Source: Acetobacteraceae bacterium
Lineage (GTDB): Bacteria > Pseudomonadota > Alphaproteobacteria > Acetobacterales > Acetobacteraceae
DNA: 34,678 nt
Assembly: GCA_947475245.1 (NCBI GenBank)
Contig: CANJLW010000039.1
Coordinates: 1-34,678 of the forward strand
Direction: 5' to 3'
Positions 24,841-32,957 of this stretch are shown one piece after another. A program made the translations under genes and the position numbers. Under the pieces are notes generated by a model that was not told where the DNA came from, made no database searches, and was given only the letters and a program-made list of their open reading frames with translations. Position 1 is the stretch's first letter. Every line of letters begins with the position of its first letter.

Positions 24841-26325
24841 TCAGGCGCGGATGCGCGCCAGGGTCGCCTGGGTCGAATGACCGGGCAGCAAATCGGTCAG
24901 GGCAACCGTCCCGCCCCATCCGCGCACCAGATCGCCGCCCACGATATCTTCCAGCATATGGTTCGCGCCCTTGATCAGCAGATCGGGCCGCAATGCCTGG
25001 ATCAACGATTCCGGCGTATCCTCGTCGAAGATGCAGACCAGATCGACGCTGGCCAGGCTCGCCAGGATCGCGGCCCGCGCGGCGTCCGGCTGCACCGGTC
25101 GCGGCGGTTGCATGACCCGCGCGGCGCTGTCGTCGCTGTTGATGGCGACGACGAGACGGTCGCAGCCGGCGCGGGCGGCTTCCAGCATATGCACATGGCC
25201 GGGATGCAGCAGGTCGAAGCAGCCATTGGTGAAGCCGATGCGCCAACCGCGATGGCGCCAGCGTTCCACCAGCGCGACCGCGTCTTCGCGGGAAACAATT
25301 TTTCGCTGGGCGCTGCGCTGCGGCGACAGTGCGGCGAGCAATTCGGCCTCGCTGACCACCGCCGAACCGACCTTGCCGACGGCGACGCCCGCCGCGAGAT
25401 TGGCGATGCGCACGGCCATGGCGAGCGGCAACTGGGCGGCGACGGATGCGGCCAGCACGGCCAGCGCGGTGTCGCCGGCGCCGGAGGTGTCGTAGACTTC
25501 CCCCGCTTCGGCCGGGAAATGCTGTGCCCCGTCTTCGTCCACCAACGTCATGCCGTCATTGCCGCGCGTGACCACGACGGCGCCGAAGCCGAAGGTGTCG
25601 CGCAGGGCGGCGGCGGCGGTGACGATCTCGGCTTCCGTCCCGACAGGCAGGCGCGTGGCGGCGGAGAGTTCCGGGCGGTTCGGCATCACGATGTCGGCAC
25701 CCGCATAGCGGCTGAAATCGGTGCCGCGGGGATCGACGATCAGCTTGCGGCCCATGGCGCGCGACGCCGCCACCAATTGCGCCGGGATGGTCCCGCTGAG
25801 CACGCCTTTGCCGTAGTCGGACAGCACGGTGACGCTGGTCGCCGCCATCGCGTCGCCGGCGATGCGCACCAGGCGTTCGGCGAGCTTCGGGTGGATGGGG
25901 TCGGTCTGTTCCCGATCGGTGCGCAGCAATTGCTGCCCCGAGGCAAAAAATCGGCTTTTGACGGTCGTCGTGCGACGCCCCTGCACCAGCAGCCAGGGCT
26001 CGACGTTCATCTGCCCGCCGATCAGGCCGGTCAGGTCGGAACCGGCAGTGTCGTCGCCGACCACGGAGATGAACGCCACCGCCGCGCCCAGCGATGTCAG
26101 ATTCCGCACGACATTGCCCGCGCCGCCGGGATAAGCGACCTCCCGTTCCGCCATCAGGACGGGAACCGGAGCCTCCTGACTGATGCGGGAAACAGTGCCG
26201 TAGGTAAACTGATCCAGCATCACATCGCCGATGACCATGACACTGGTATGCGCCAGTAATCGGATCGCGGCCGCCAAATCGGGGTTTGGTTCGTCCGGAC
26301 GACGGTTCGACGGAAGTTCGTTCAT
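24841..26325 (-). CDS. hldE: Bifunctional heptose kinase/adenylyltransferase HldE
   Basis: This 494-residue protein combines a PfkB-type kinase (about 20-330: PGGAGNVVRNLTSLGA and the catalytic YDTSGAGDTALAV) with a nucleotidyltransferase domain (about 350-494: FTNGCFDLLHPGHVHMLEA, with the HxGH site at 374-377). It phosphorylates heptose-7-phosphate and then makes ADP-heptose for lipopolysaccharide core. The ATG at 26325 gives a normal length; an upstream GTG/ATG extension has no homology. The ribosome-binding site is weak. No other heptose genes are near, so hldE is separated from the usual LPS cluster. Confidence 0.95.
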   Translation of the reverse strand: MNELPSNRRPDEPNPDLAAAIRLLAHTSVMVIGDVMLDQFTYGTVSRISQEAPVPVLMAEREVAYPGGAGNVVRNLTSLGAAVAFISVVGDDTAGSDLTGLIGGQMNVEPWLLVQGRRTTTVKSRFFASGQQLLRTDREQTDPIHPKLAERLVRIAGDAMAATSVTVLSDYGKGVLSGTIPAQLVAASRAMGRKLIVDPRGTDFSRYAGADIVMPNRPELSAATRLPVGTEAEIVTAAAALRDTFGFGAVVVTRGNDGMTLVDEDGAQHFPAEAGEVYDTSGAGDTALAVLAASVAAQLPLAMAVRIANLAAGVAVGKVGSAVVSEAELLAALSPQRSAQRKIVSREDAVALVERWRHRGWRIGFTNGCFDLLHPGHVHMLEAARAGCDRLVVAINSDDSAARVMQPPRPVQPDAARAAILASLASVDLVCIFDEDTPESLIQALRPDLLIKGANHMLEDIVGGDLVRGWGGTVALTDLLPGHSTQATLARIRA

Positions 26326-26345
26326 CGGGGATGCCGTAACTGGCC

Positions 26346-26359
26346 GCAACCGCGGTTGC
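26346..26359. promoter_or_regulatory. Perfect 14-bp palindrome upstream of hldE
   Basis: GCAACCGCGGTTGC is a perfect palindrome centred about 28 bases upstream of the hldE ATG. The surrounding gap also holds CATGGGAT (26370-26377) inverted as ATCCCATG (26416-26423). It could be an operator or part of the leader; GC-rich DNA makes chance palindromes more likely. Confidence 0.3.
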
Positions 26360-26491
26360 AAGCGCTGTTCATGGGATTGCCGCGAAACCGACACGGTAGT
26401 GCCCAACGGGTTCCGATCCCATGGGGCGCGACCGCGCCGACAGACTTCATCCTAGAACGCGTTTTTTTGCCTGTCGCTCGCAATACCGGCC

Positions 26492-26504
26492 TTCGTGACA
26501 CGAA
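26492..26504. promoter_or_regulatory. Short palindrome downstream of the phosphoesterase
   Basis: TTCGTG-A-CACGAA is a 13-base palindrome just after the phosphoesterase stop, between an AT-rich patch and a run of T (26462-26468). It may be part of a terminator or the promoter region serving hldE; nothing further can be said. Confidence 0.25.
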
Positions 26505-26511
26505 ATCGTAC

Positions 26512-27225
26512 TTAAATTTGTAAAAATCCGAGTTGGTCGGACTCCAGCACCGCGCAGGTCAGCGCGCCGCCCAGAACCGCCCCGGTGTCGATCCCGATCC
26601 GGTTGGATCGGACCGTCGGTTCATGTTTGGGCGTATGCCCGTGAACCACCACCGCCCCGTGATCGAGCTTTGACGACAGAAACGGCTCGCGGATCCACAA
26701 CATGTCCTGCCGCGTCTGCGTTTCAAGGGCCACGCCCGGACGAATTCCGGCATGGACGAAGAAATACGGCCCGACGCGGTGACTGATCGCCAGATCGCGC
26801 AGGAACACCAGATGCGCGATCGGCACGCGACGCCCCCATTCCTCCGGCTTCATCGTGCGCGGCACGCCCCAGCTCATGAGCGAGTCCGCGCCGCCGTTGG
26901 TCAGCCAATGATCGGCCGAGGCCTTGTCGCCCGAAGCCACCGCCGTCAGCATCATGTGCTCGTGATTGCCCATCAGGTTCACGACCGTCGCACCCGGCAC
27001 CGGCGGCCCGGCGAGCAGCCATTCCACCACCTCGGCGCTTTCCGGCCCGCGATCCACGTAATCGCCGAGATGGACCAGCACCACGTCGTCGATCGGGCGA
27101 TCCGCCAAATCCGCCGCGATCGCCTCGTGCATCGCCACCAGCCGTTCGAGACAGCCGTGGATGTCGCCGATCGCATAGATGCGCTGGCCGAGGGGTAAGG
27201 TCGCGGGGGCGGGAATCAGGTCCAT
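26512..27225 (-). CDS. Calcineurin-like metallophosphoesterase (PPP Ser/Thr phosphatase-like)
   Basis: The 237-residue protein carries the PPP metal-site motifs in order: GDIHGCLERL, LGDYVDRGPESAE and LMGNHEHMML, then FVHAGIRPG and VVHGHTPKHEP. This is the bacterial PrpA/PrpE-ApaH type, which uses two metals to remove phosphate from proteins or to split dinucleotide tetraphosphates. Size and motifs fit a protein or small-molecule phosphatase; the substrate is not known. It is cytoplasmic, with no signal peptide. It is divergent from the ABC exporter operon across an 83-base gap that holds an inverted repeat. Confidence 0.9.
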   Translation of the reverse strand: MDLIPAPATLPLGQRIYAIGDIHGCLERLVAMHEAIAADLADRPIDDVVLVHLGDYVDRGPESAEVVEWLLAGPPVPGATVVNLMGNHEHMMLTAVASGDKASADHWLTNGGADSLMSWGVPRTMKPEEWGRRVPIAHLVFLRDLAISHRVGPYFFVHAGIRPGVALETQTRQDMLWIREPFLSSKLDHGAVVVHGHTPKHEPTVRSNRIGIDTGAVLGGALTCAVLESDQLGFLQI

Positions 27226-27257
27226 GGTGACCAGTACGTTAAACGGGCCGTCACTTT

Positions 27258-27279
27258 ACGCCAAACATACACTTGGCGT
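27258..27279. promoter_or_regulatory. Inverted repeat in the divergent phosphoesterase/ABC intergenic region
   Basis: ACGCCAA (27258-27264) and TTGGCGT (27273-27279) are perfect arms around an 8-base spacer, midway between the two divergent starts. The position and symmetry suit an operator controlling one or both promoters; no cognate regulator is identifiable here. Confidence 0.45.
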
Positions 27280-27308
27280 CAGTCCCGCGTCGGCCTAATG
27301 CCAAATTC

Positions 27309-28049
27309 ATGGAAGCCATCCGCGTCGCCCAACTGACCAAACGATATGGCGACGTGCTGGCCGTCGACGCCATCGATTTCACCGCGCCCGTCGGCGCCAC
27401 CATCGGTCTCCTCGGCGGCAACGGCGCGGGGAAAACCACGACCATCGCCATGCTGCTGGGATTGCTGGTCCCGACCAGCGGTTCGATCGTCGTTCTCGGC
27501 CACGACATGGCGCGCGATCGCTTCGCGGCGCTGGCGCGGATGAACTTCTCCTCCCCCTACGTCTCGCTGCCCAGCCGGCTGACGGTGGCGCAGAACCTGC
27601 GGGTCTACGGACACCTGTATGGAGTCGCGGGGATCGACGCGCGGATCGACGAACTGGCCGCGGAACTCGATCTGGTCGATTTCCTGCACCGACCGGCCGG
27701 GCAGCTTTCGGCGGGGCAGAAGACCCGCGTCGCGCTGGCCAAGGCACTGATCAACCGCCCGGAACTGCTGCTGCTCGACGAACCGACGGCCAGCCTGGAC
27801 CCCGATACCGGCGACATGGTGCGCGGCTGGCTGGAACGCTATCGCGCCGCGAGCGGCTGCACCATCGTGCTGGCGAGCCACAACATGGCGGAAGTCGAGC
27901 GCCTGTGCACCGACGTGCTGATGCTGAAAAAGGGCCGCATCGTCGATCGCGGCAGCCCGAACGATCTGCTGACCCGATACGGCCGCGACGACATGGAAGA
28001 GGTCTTCCTGGACATCGCGCGCGACCGACGCCGGGAGCCGACGCCATGA
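27309..28049 (+). CDS. ABC exporter ATP-binding subunit (ABC-2 type)
   Basis: This 246-residue ATPase has Walker A GGNGAGKTT, the signature LSAGQKTRVALAKAL, Walker B LLLLDEPTASLD and the H-loop LASHNMAEVERL. It resembles the DrrA/NatA/CcmA group that powers ABC-2 exporters of lipids, polysaccharides or drugs. The ATG at 27309 precedes the first beta strand; a TTG at 27273 lies inside the inverted repeat and is unlikely. The stop overlaps the permease start (ATGA), so the pair forms one transporter. Confidence 0.93.
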   Translation: MEAIRVAQLTKRYGDVLAVDAIDFTAPVGATIGLLGGNGAGKTTTIAMLLGLLVPTSGSIVVLGHDMARDRFAALARMNFSSPYVSLPSRLTVAQNLRVYGHLYGVAGIDARIDELAAELDLVDFLHRPAGQLSAGQKTRVALAKALINRPELLLLDEPTASLDPDTGDMVRGWLERYRAASGCTIVLASHNMAEVERLCTDVLMLKKGRIVDRGSPNDLLTRYGRDDMEEVFLDIARDRRREPTP

Positions 28050-28846
28050 GAGGATCGTTCCGCCGCGTCTGGGGCCTGATGTACCGGCACCTCGCGCTCT
28101 ACAAAGGCTCGTGGCCGCGCCTGCTCGAACTCGCCTATTGGCCGATCCTCAATATGTGCATCTGGGGCTTTACCGCCACGTTCCTGACGGCGCGCCTGGG
28201 CGATACCGCCGCCGTCGCGGGCGGGGCGCTGCTGGGCGGCATGCTGCTGTGGGAAGTGACGCTGCGCAGCCAGATGGGGATGTCGATCAGCTTCCTGGAG
28301 GAGCTGTGGTCGCGCAACCTGGGCCACATCTTCGTCAGCCCGCTGCGCCCGACGGAGCTGGTCGCGGCGCTGATCGGCATGTCGGTCATCCGCATGCTGA
28401 TCGGTCTGGTGCCGGCGATCCTGCTGGCCTGGTACTTCTATGCCTATAACCTGTTCGCGCTGGGGCCGATCCTGATCCTGTTCTTCGCCAACCTGATGAT
28501 CATGGGTTGGTGGGTCGCCCTCGGCGTCGTCTCGCTGATCCTGCGCCACGGCTCGGGGGCGGAACCGCTCGCCTGGGGCGTGCTGTTCGGGCTGGCGCCG
28601 TTCTCCGCCGTGTTCTACCCCGTCAGCGTCCTGCCGACGGTGCTGCAACCCATCGCCCTGGCGCTGCCGGCGGCGCATGTGTTCGAAGGCATGCGCGGCA
28701 TTCTGCTGGACGGGGTGATCCACTGGGATCACCTCCTCGCCGCCATCGGATTGAACGCGTTCTGGATGGCCGCCGCCATCCTGCTGTTCGCCCGACAGTT
28801 CCACCAGGCCCGCATCCGCGGCGCCCTTTTGAGTATCGGTGAATGA
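28046..28846 (+). CDS. ABC-2 type exporter permease
   Basis: The 266-residue protein has six predicted membrane helices (around WPILNMCIWGFTATFL, LIGLVPAILLAWYFYAYNLF, LILFFANLMIMGWWVALGVV and others) and matches ABC-2 permeases, which dimerise with the ATPase to export a substrate. FEELWSRN/LGHIFVSPLRP-type loops are seen in polysaccharide and drug exporters. The exported substance is unknown. It overlaps both neighbours by 4 bases (ATGA), tying the histidine phosphatase gene to the exporter. Confidence 0.9.
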   Translation: MRGSFRRVWGLMYRHLALYKGSWPRLLELAYWPILNMCIWGFTATFLTARLGDTAAVAGGALLGGMLLWEVTLRSQMGMSISFLEELWSRNLGHIFVSPLRPTELVAALIGMSVIRMLIGLVPAILLAWYFYAYNLFALGPILILFFANLMIMGWWVALGVVSLILRHGSGAEPLAWGVLFGLAPFSAVFYPVSVLPTVLQPIALALPAAHVFEGMRGILLDGVIHWDHLLAAIGLNAFWMAAAILLFARQFHQARIRGALLSIGE

Positions 28847-29463
28847 GCGAAACGCGATTCTGGCTGATCCGCCACGCCCTGGTCGAGGAAAACGCCCGCG
28901 CCATGTTGTACGGCGTGATGGATGTGGCGCTGTGCGAGACCACCTTGCTGGAACAGGCGCCGATGTACCAGGCCCTGGCGCGTCGCCTGCCGCGACAGGC
29001 CGCGTGGAAGGTCACGCCGCTGTCGCGCACCCGGCGCACGGCGCAGGCGATCTTTGCCGCGGGCTACCCCGCCGCCGACCTCGCGGTGGAACCGGATCTG
29101 ATCGAACAATCCCTGGGCGACTGGCAGGGCCTGCCGCACGACGAACTGCCGCCGAAGCTGGCGATGCCCAAGCATCCGTTCTGGCCGCTGGCCGGCGACG
29201 AGAAGCCGCCCGGCGGGGAAAGCATGGTCGAAGTCATCGACCGCGCCGGACGCACGCTCGAACGTCTGGCCGATGCGCATCCCGGCCAGGATGTGGTGAT
29301 CGTCAGCCACGGCGGCACCATCCGCGCCACCATCGCCCACGCGCTGGGCGTCAGCGCCGACAACTCCCTGCATCTGTCGATCCAGAACCTGTCGCTGACC
29401 CGGCTGGATCGGAACCCGGACGGCTGGCGCGTCGTCTGCGTCAACGAACTGCCGGGATACTGA
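28843..29463 (+). CDS. Histidine phosphatase (phosphoglycerate mutase-like)
   Basis: The 206-residue protein has the phospho-His site WLIRHALVEEN (H11; the family motif is RHG, here RHA) and the second His in VIVSHGGTIRATIAHALGVS, with LSRTRRTAQAIF supplying the phosphate-binding Arg. Family members range from alpha-ribazole phosphatases to sugar or phosphoprotein phosphatases. No cobalamin genes are near. Its overlap with the exporter permease suggests it acts on the exported molecule or its precursor, but this is only inferred from position. Confidence 0.9.
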   Translation: MSETRFWLIRHALVEENARAMLYGVMDVALCETTLLEQAPMYQALARRLPRQAAWKVTPLSRTRRTAQAIFAAGYPAADLAVEPDLIEQSLGDWQGLPHDELPPKLAMPKHPFWPLAGDEKPPGGESMVEVIDRAGRTLERLADAHPGQDVVIVSHGGTIRATIAHALGVSADNSLHLSIQNLSLTRLDRNPDGWRVVCVNELPGY

Positions 29464-29525
29464 CGGTAATCCGTTCACCGCAAAACGGCCCCAATCCTGT
29501 CGCTTCCTGTGCCCCGAATCGAAGC

Positions 29526-29549
29526 ATTCGCGCTATTCAAATCGCGAAT
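29526..29549. promoter_or_regulatory. Inverted repeat upstream of the SYLF lipoprotein gene
   Basis: ATTCGCG (29526-29532) and CGCGAAT (29543-29549) flank a 10-base spacer in the 107-base gap before the SYLF gene, ending about 21 bases before its ATG. It could be an operator or a leader hairpin that would lie close to the ribosome-binding site. Confidence 0.35.
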
Positions 29550-29570
29550 CGACACGAGGGAGGTTCGTCC

Positions 29571-30470
29571 ATGATACGCACCCTGCTGCTGGCGGCGCTT
29601 GCCATCCTGCCGATCCTGCCCGGCGGCTGCGCCCGCGCGCCCGGCGATGAACAATCGCTGGTGGACCGCGCCACGCTGTCGATCCAGGAGATGATGAACC
29701 AGAACTCCTCGACCGAGCCGCAATCGATGCTGCGCAAGGCCAAGGCGGTGATGATCTGCCCGCGTGTCTTCAAGGCCGGCTTCTTCGTCGGCGGCGAAGG
29801 CGGCGGCTGCGTGCTGCTGGCCCGCGCCGGCAACGGCACCTGGTCGTATCCGGCCTTCTACGGTCTGGGGTCGGGCAGCTTCGGCCTGCAAATCGGCGTC
29901 GAGGACAGCCAGCTTCTGCTGATGATCATGACCGAAAAGGGTCTCGGCGCGCTGATGGACAGCCAGGTCAAGCTCGGCGCCAACGCATCGATCGCGATCG
30001 CGTCAGTCGGGGCCAGCGTGCAGGGCGCGACGACGACCGCCGTCGGCGCCGATATCGTCGCCTTCGCCCTGTCGCGCGGCCTGTTCGGCGGCATCGCGCT
30101 GGAAGGCAGCGTCATGTCCAGCCGCACCGAGTGGAACGAAGCCTACTACCGCCAACCCTACGGCGCTCGGCAGATCGTCCTGCAGATGCAGGGGGTCAAC
30201 GGCGGTGCCGATCCGCTGCGCGGCGTGCTGACGCGCTACGGCGCCGCCCTGGGTCCGGTGTCCACCGGTCAGCCCAGCGTGCCGCCGCCGACGTCGGGCT
30301 ATGCCCCGGCCTATCCGTCGCAACCCCTGCAGGGCGCGCCGACCGTGCCGTCGACGGCGACGCAGCCGGGCTATCTGCCCGCCGTGCCCCCCGCCTATCA
30401 GCCGGCCGCCTCCGCCGTGTCCGGCGCGCGCGGGCCGATCCAGCAGCAGCAACTCGCGCCGCCGCGCTAG
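29571..30470 (+). CDS. SYLF-domain (Ysc84-type) lipid-binding putative lipoprotein
   Basis: This 299-residue protein begins with a signal peptide ending ILPGGC (C20), likely lipidated although the residue at -3 is Pro rather than Leu. The SYLF domain spans about 30-220: SMLRKAKAVMICPRVFKAGF, GSGSFGLQIGVEDSQLLLMI and ADIVAFALSRGLFGGIALEG, the family's core motifs for phosphoinositide or lipid binding. A Pro/Gln/Ala-rich tail (about 225-299) is low-complexity and probably unstructured. GAGGGAGG lies 7 bases before the ATG. The protein likely sits in the periplasm at a membrane; its job is unknown. Confidence 0.88.
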   Translation: MIRTLLLAALAILPILPGGCARAPGDEQSLVDRATLSIQEMMNQNSSTEPQSMLRKAKAVMICPRVFKAGFFVGGEGGGCVLLARAGNGTWSYPAFYGLGSGSFGLQIGVEDSQLLLMIMTEKGLGALMDSQVKLGANASIAIASVGASVQGATTTAVGADIVAFALSRGLFGGIALEGSVMSSRTEWNEAYYRQPYGARQIVLQMQGVNGGADPLRGVLTRYGAALGPVSTGQPSVPPPTSGYAPAYPSQPLQGAPTVPSTATQPGYLPAVPPAYQPAASAVSGARGPIQQQQLAPPR

Positions 30471-30548
30471 GACAGTCTAACGCCTTGTTCAGCCGCGTGA
30501 ATCGGCCACTCTAGCCAGCGGTCGAACGCTTCTGTAGGGTCCGGGCGC

Positions 30549-31028
30549 ATGGTCAGACCCTTGCCTTTCTGGGAGACGAAGAGCCTCGACGAGATGTCGG
30601 ACAAAGAGTGGGAATCACTCTGCGACGGCTGCGGACGATGCTGTCTCCACAAGCTGCGCGACGACGATACCGACGCGCTGATGTTCACCAATGTCGCCTG
30701 CCGCCTGCTCAACCTCGAAAGCTGCCAGTGCGCGGACTACGCGCATCGCCAGCGCTGGGTGCCGGATTGCGTGCGCCTGACCCCCAAGGCGGTGCGGGAA
30801 ATCGATTGGCTGCCGCCATCCTGCGCCTATCGCCGCGTGCAGGAGGGCAAGGGGCTTGCCTGGTGGCATCCGCTGGTGTCCGGCGATCCCCAGACCGTGC
30901 ATGACGCCGGCATTTCGGTGCGCGGGCGCGCGGTCAGCGAACGATCGGCCGGGCCGTTCGAACACCACATCGTCGATTGGCCGGGCCGCCAGCCGCGCGC
31001 CCGCCGTAAACCCAAGGAGACCCAGTGA
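30549..31028 (+). CDS. ycgN: YcgN-type UPF0260 Cys-cluster protein
   Basis: The 159-residue protein follows E. coli YcgN closely: [52 protein letters not shown] and [10 protein letters not shown]. The CxxCxxCC cluster with further conserved cysteines is thought to bind zinc or iron (the CxxCxxCC domain family). Function is unknown. Its stop overlaps the start of the DapA-like gene, so both are probably co-transcribed; no clear link in function is known. Confidence 0.93.
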   Translation: MVRPLPFWETKSLDEMSDKEWESLCDGCGRCCLHKLRDDDTDALMFTNVACRLLNLESCQCADYAHRQRWVPDCVRLTPKAVREIDWLPPSCAYRRVQEGKGLAWWHPLVSGDPQTVHDAGISVRGRAVSERSAGPFEHHIVDWPGRQPRARRKPKETQ

Positions 31029-31948
31029 TGCTGAAGGATGCCCTGTTCGGTGGCGTGAACGCCGCCGTGCTGACCGCGATGAACGCCGATCTGTCGATCG
31101 ACCTGCCCCGCATGGCCGCGCACAGCCGCTGGCTGCTGGCCAACGGATGCAACGGACTCGGCGTTCTCGGCACGACCGGAGAGGCCAACAGCCTGGGCAT
31201 CTCCGAACGGATGGACGTGCTGGAAGGTCTGGTCGCGGCGGATATCCCGGCGTCGAAGATGATGCCGGGCACCGGCACCCCGGCGCTGACCGATACCGTT
31301 CTGCTGACCCGCCACGCCGAACGGATCGGCTGCCGCGGGGCGCTGCTGCTGCCGCCGTTCTACTACAAGAACCCGTCCGACGACGGGCTGCTGGCCTATT
31401 TCAACGAGGTCATTCAGCGCGTCGGCGGCGACATCAAGCTGTACCTCTACAACTTCCCGCAGCAATCCGCCGTCCCCTTCAGCGTCGACTTCATCGCTCG
31501 GCTGCTGAAAGCCAACCCCGGCAAGGTCAAGGGCATCAAGGACAGCAGCGGCAGCTACGAGAACGGCCTGTCCTATGTCGAAGCCTTCGCCAAGGACGGG
31601 TTCGAGGTCTATGCCGGCGACGATACGCTGCTGAAGCCGCTGCTGGAAAAGGGCAGCGCCGGCTGCATTACCGCCGCGTCGAACGTCAATTGCGCGATCG
31701 GCGCGCGCGTCTATGCCGGCTGGAACACGCCCGACGGCGCCGCGGCGCACGACATCCTGTCGGCCACACGCAAGGCCGTGATCTCCGTCCCGTTGATCTC
31801 CGGGCTAAAGGCCCTGGTCGCGCGCAACACCGGCAATCCGGCATGGCGCAACATCCGCCCGCCGCACATGCAACTGACTCCCGCGCAGGAGGCGTCGCTG
31901 TTCGCCGCCTTCGACGCGAGCGGGGTCGTGCTGCCGAAAGCCGCCTAA
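31028..31948 (+). CDS. DapA/NAL superfamily class I aldolase (dihydrodipicolinate synthase family)
   Basis: The 306-residue TIM-barrel protein has the superfamily site GTTGEANS (T49, T50), LYLYNFPQQ with Y141 and the Schiff-base K171 in VKGIKDSSGSYENG. These bind and activate pyruvate or a similar keto acid. True DapA is usually distinct from such paralogues, so the substrate (dihydrodipicolinate, a sugar acid, or hydroxyproline-type compound) cannot be named. ATG at 31028 is preferred over GTG at 31025 because AAGGAG is 8 bases upstream. The stop shares bases with the stop of the convergent solute-binding-protein gene. Confidence 0.9.
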   Translation: MLKDALFGGVNAAVLTAMNADLSIDLPRMAAHSRWLLANGCNGLGVLGTTGEANSLGISERMDVLEGLVAADIPASKMMPGTGTPALTDTVLLTRHAERIGCRGALLLPPFYYKNPSDDGLLAYFNEVIQRVGGDIKLYLYNFPQQSAVPFSVDFIARLLKANPGKVKGIKDSSGSYENGLSYVEAFAKDGFEVYAGDDTLLKPLLEKGSAGCITAASNVNCAIGARVYAGWNTPDGAAAHDILSATRKAVISVPLISGLKALVARNTGNPAWRNIRPPHMQLTPAQEASLFAAFDASGVVLPKAA

Positions 31949-32859
31949 CCCAGCTTCCCGCCGCGCATCGCCCGCGCGAACAGCGTCGTATTGTGACGCA
32001 GCATCGCGAGGTAGGACGCGGCGGGGCCGTTCGGCGGGGACAAGGCGTCTGAATAGACCGTGCCGCCGACGACCGCGCCGGTTTCGCGCGCCAACATCTT
32101 CGCCATGCGCCCGTCGGTCATGTTCTCGATGAACACGGCGCCGATGTTCTCTTTCCTGATCTGCGCGATCAGGCCGGCGACGGCGCGCGCCGAGGGTTCG
32201 GCGTCGGTGTTGATGCCCTGCGCCGCCAGGAACTCGATGCCGTACCGGTCGCCGTAATAGCCGAAGGCATCGTGCGTGGTGATGACCCGCCGCCGTTCGG
32301 GCGGAATGCCCGCGAACTGCTGTTCGATCCAACTGTCGGCTTGCGCGATCGCCAGGGCATAGCGATCCGCCGCGTCGGTCAGCGCGTGCATGTGATCCGG
32401 CGCGGCGGCGATCAGACCGGCCTGGATGTTGCGCGCATAGACAACGCCGTTGCGCGGGTCCTGCCAGGCGTGCGGATCGACCGAGACGATGCCGCCGCCC
32501 TGGCGCATGGTGCGCGGCTTGATCCCCTTGGTCGCGACCACCCGCGCGCCGGCGAAGCGAGTAGCCCCGGTCAGGCGATCCATCCAGCCTTCAAAGCCCA
32601 ACCCGTTTTCCACCAGCACCGCCGCCCCCGTCACGCCGCGCATGTCGGACGGTCTCGGCTGATAGGTGTGGGCGTCGCCGTCGTCGGGAACCAGCGATTG
32701 CACCGACACCATCCCTCCGCCGATCCGTCGAACCATGTCGCCCAGCAGCGAGAAACTGGTCACGACCTTGACGGTCTGCGCCGCGTGGACGGTGCCGCCG
32801 GCGATCAGCGATCCCAGCCCCAACCCCAATCGGGCGACGAATAAGCGGCGATGCATCAT
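31945..32859 (-). CDS. znuA: Zinc-type ABC transporter solute-binding protein (ZnuA-like)
   Basis: The 304-residue protein starts with a signal peptide bearing a twin-Arg motif (RRLFVA) and a cleavage site near AHA-AQ. It is a cluster A-I metal-binding protein. Ligand positions are H64 in DAHTYQPRPSD, H130 in DPHAWQDPRN, H196 in TTHDAFGYYG and D271 in VYSDALSPP. A His, not Glu, at the third site fits zinc over manganese; the long His-rich loop of E. coli ZnuA is absent. It would bind zinc in the periplasm for an ABC importer, but no znuB or znuC is adjacent, so it is an orphan. A Zur box lies 14 bases upstream of the ATG. Confidence 0.88.
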   Translation of the reverse strand: MMHRRLFVARLGLGLGSLIAGGTVHAAQTVKVVTSFSLLGDMVRRIGGGMVSVQSLVPDDGDAHTYQPRPSDMRGVTGAAVLVENGLGFEGWMDRLTGATRFAGARVVATKGIKPRTMRQGGGIVSVDPHAWQDPRNGVVYARNIQAGLIAAAPDHMHALTDAADRYALAIAQADSWIEQQFAGIPPERRRVITTHDAFGYYGDRYGIEFLAAQGINTDAEPSARAVAGLIAQIRKENIGAVFIENMTDGRMAKMLARETGAVVGGTVYSDALSPPNGPAASYLAMLRHNTTLFARAMRGGKLG

Positions 32860-32872
32860 CGTATTCCAGACA

Positions 32873-32887
32873 TGTTATAATATAACA
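32873..32887. promoter_or_regulatory. Zur box between znuA-like and ygjP-like genes
   Basis: TGTTATAATATAACA is a perfect 15-base palindrome around its centre base and matches the core of the proteobacterial Zur operator, known as GAAATGTTATANTATAACATTTC. It also contains TATAAT on the plus strand (32876-32881), so it could overlap a -10 element. It lies 14 bases from the znuA-like ATG and 71 bases from the ygjP-like ATG. Zinc-bound Zur would repress here when zinc is plentiful. Confidence 0.75.
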
Positions 32888-32957
32888 AATAAGCCTCGGA
32901 TCGCCGAGCACGCAAGAGGTCGTTGACGAATCGGCGGCACGCACGGCTTGTAACATC

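Noticed and set aside
23632-26259. An 875-codon plus-strand open frame
   Set aside because: It is antisense to the dipeptidase, BKACE and hldE genes, all of which have clear catalytic motifs; GC-rich codon use opens the opposite strand.
28839-29570. Upstream extension of the SYLF gene to 28839
   Set aside because: The extension overlaps the histidine phosphatase in another frame, whereas ATG at 29571 has a strong ribosome-binding site and a signal peptide.
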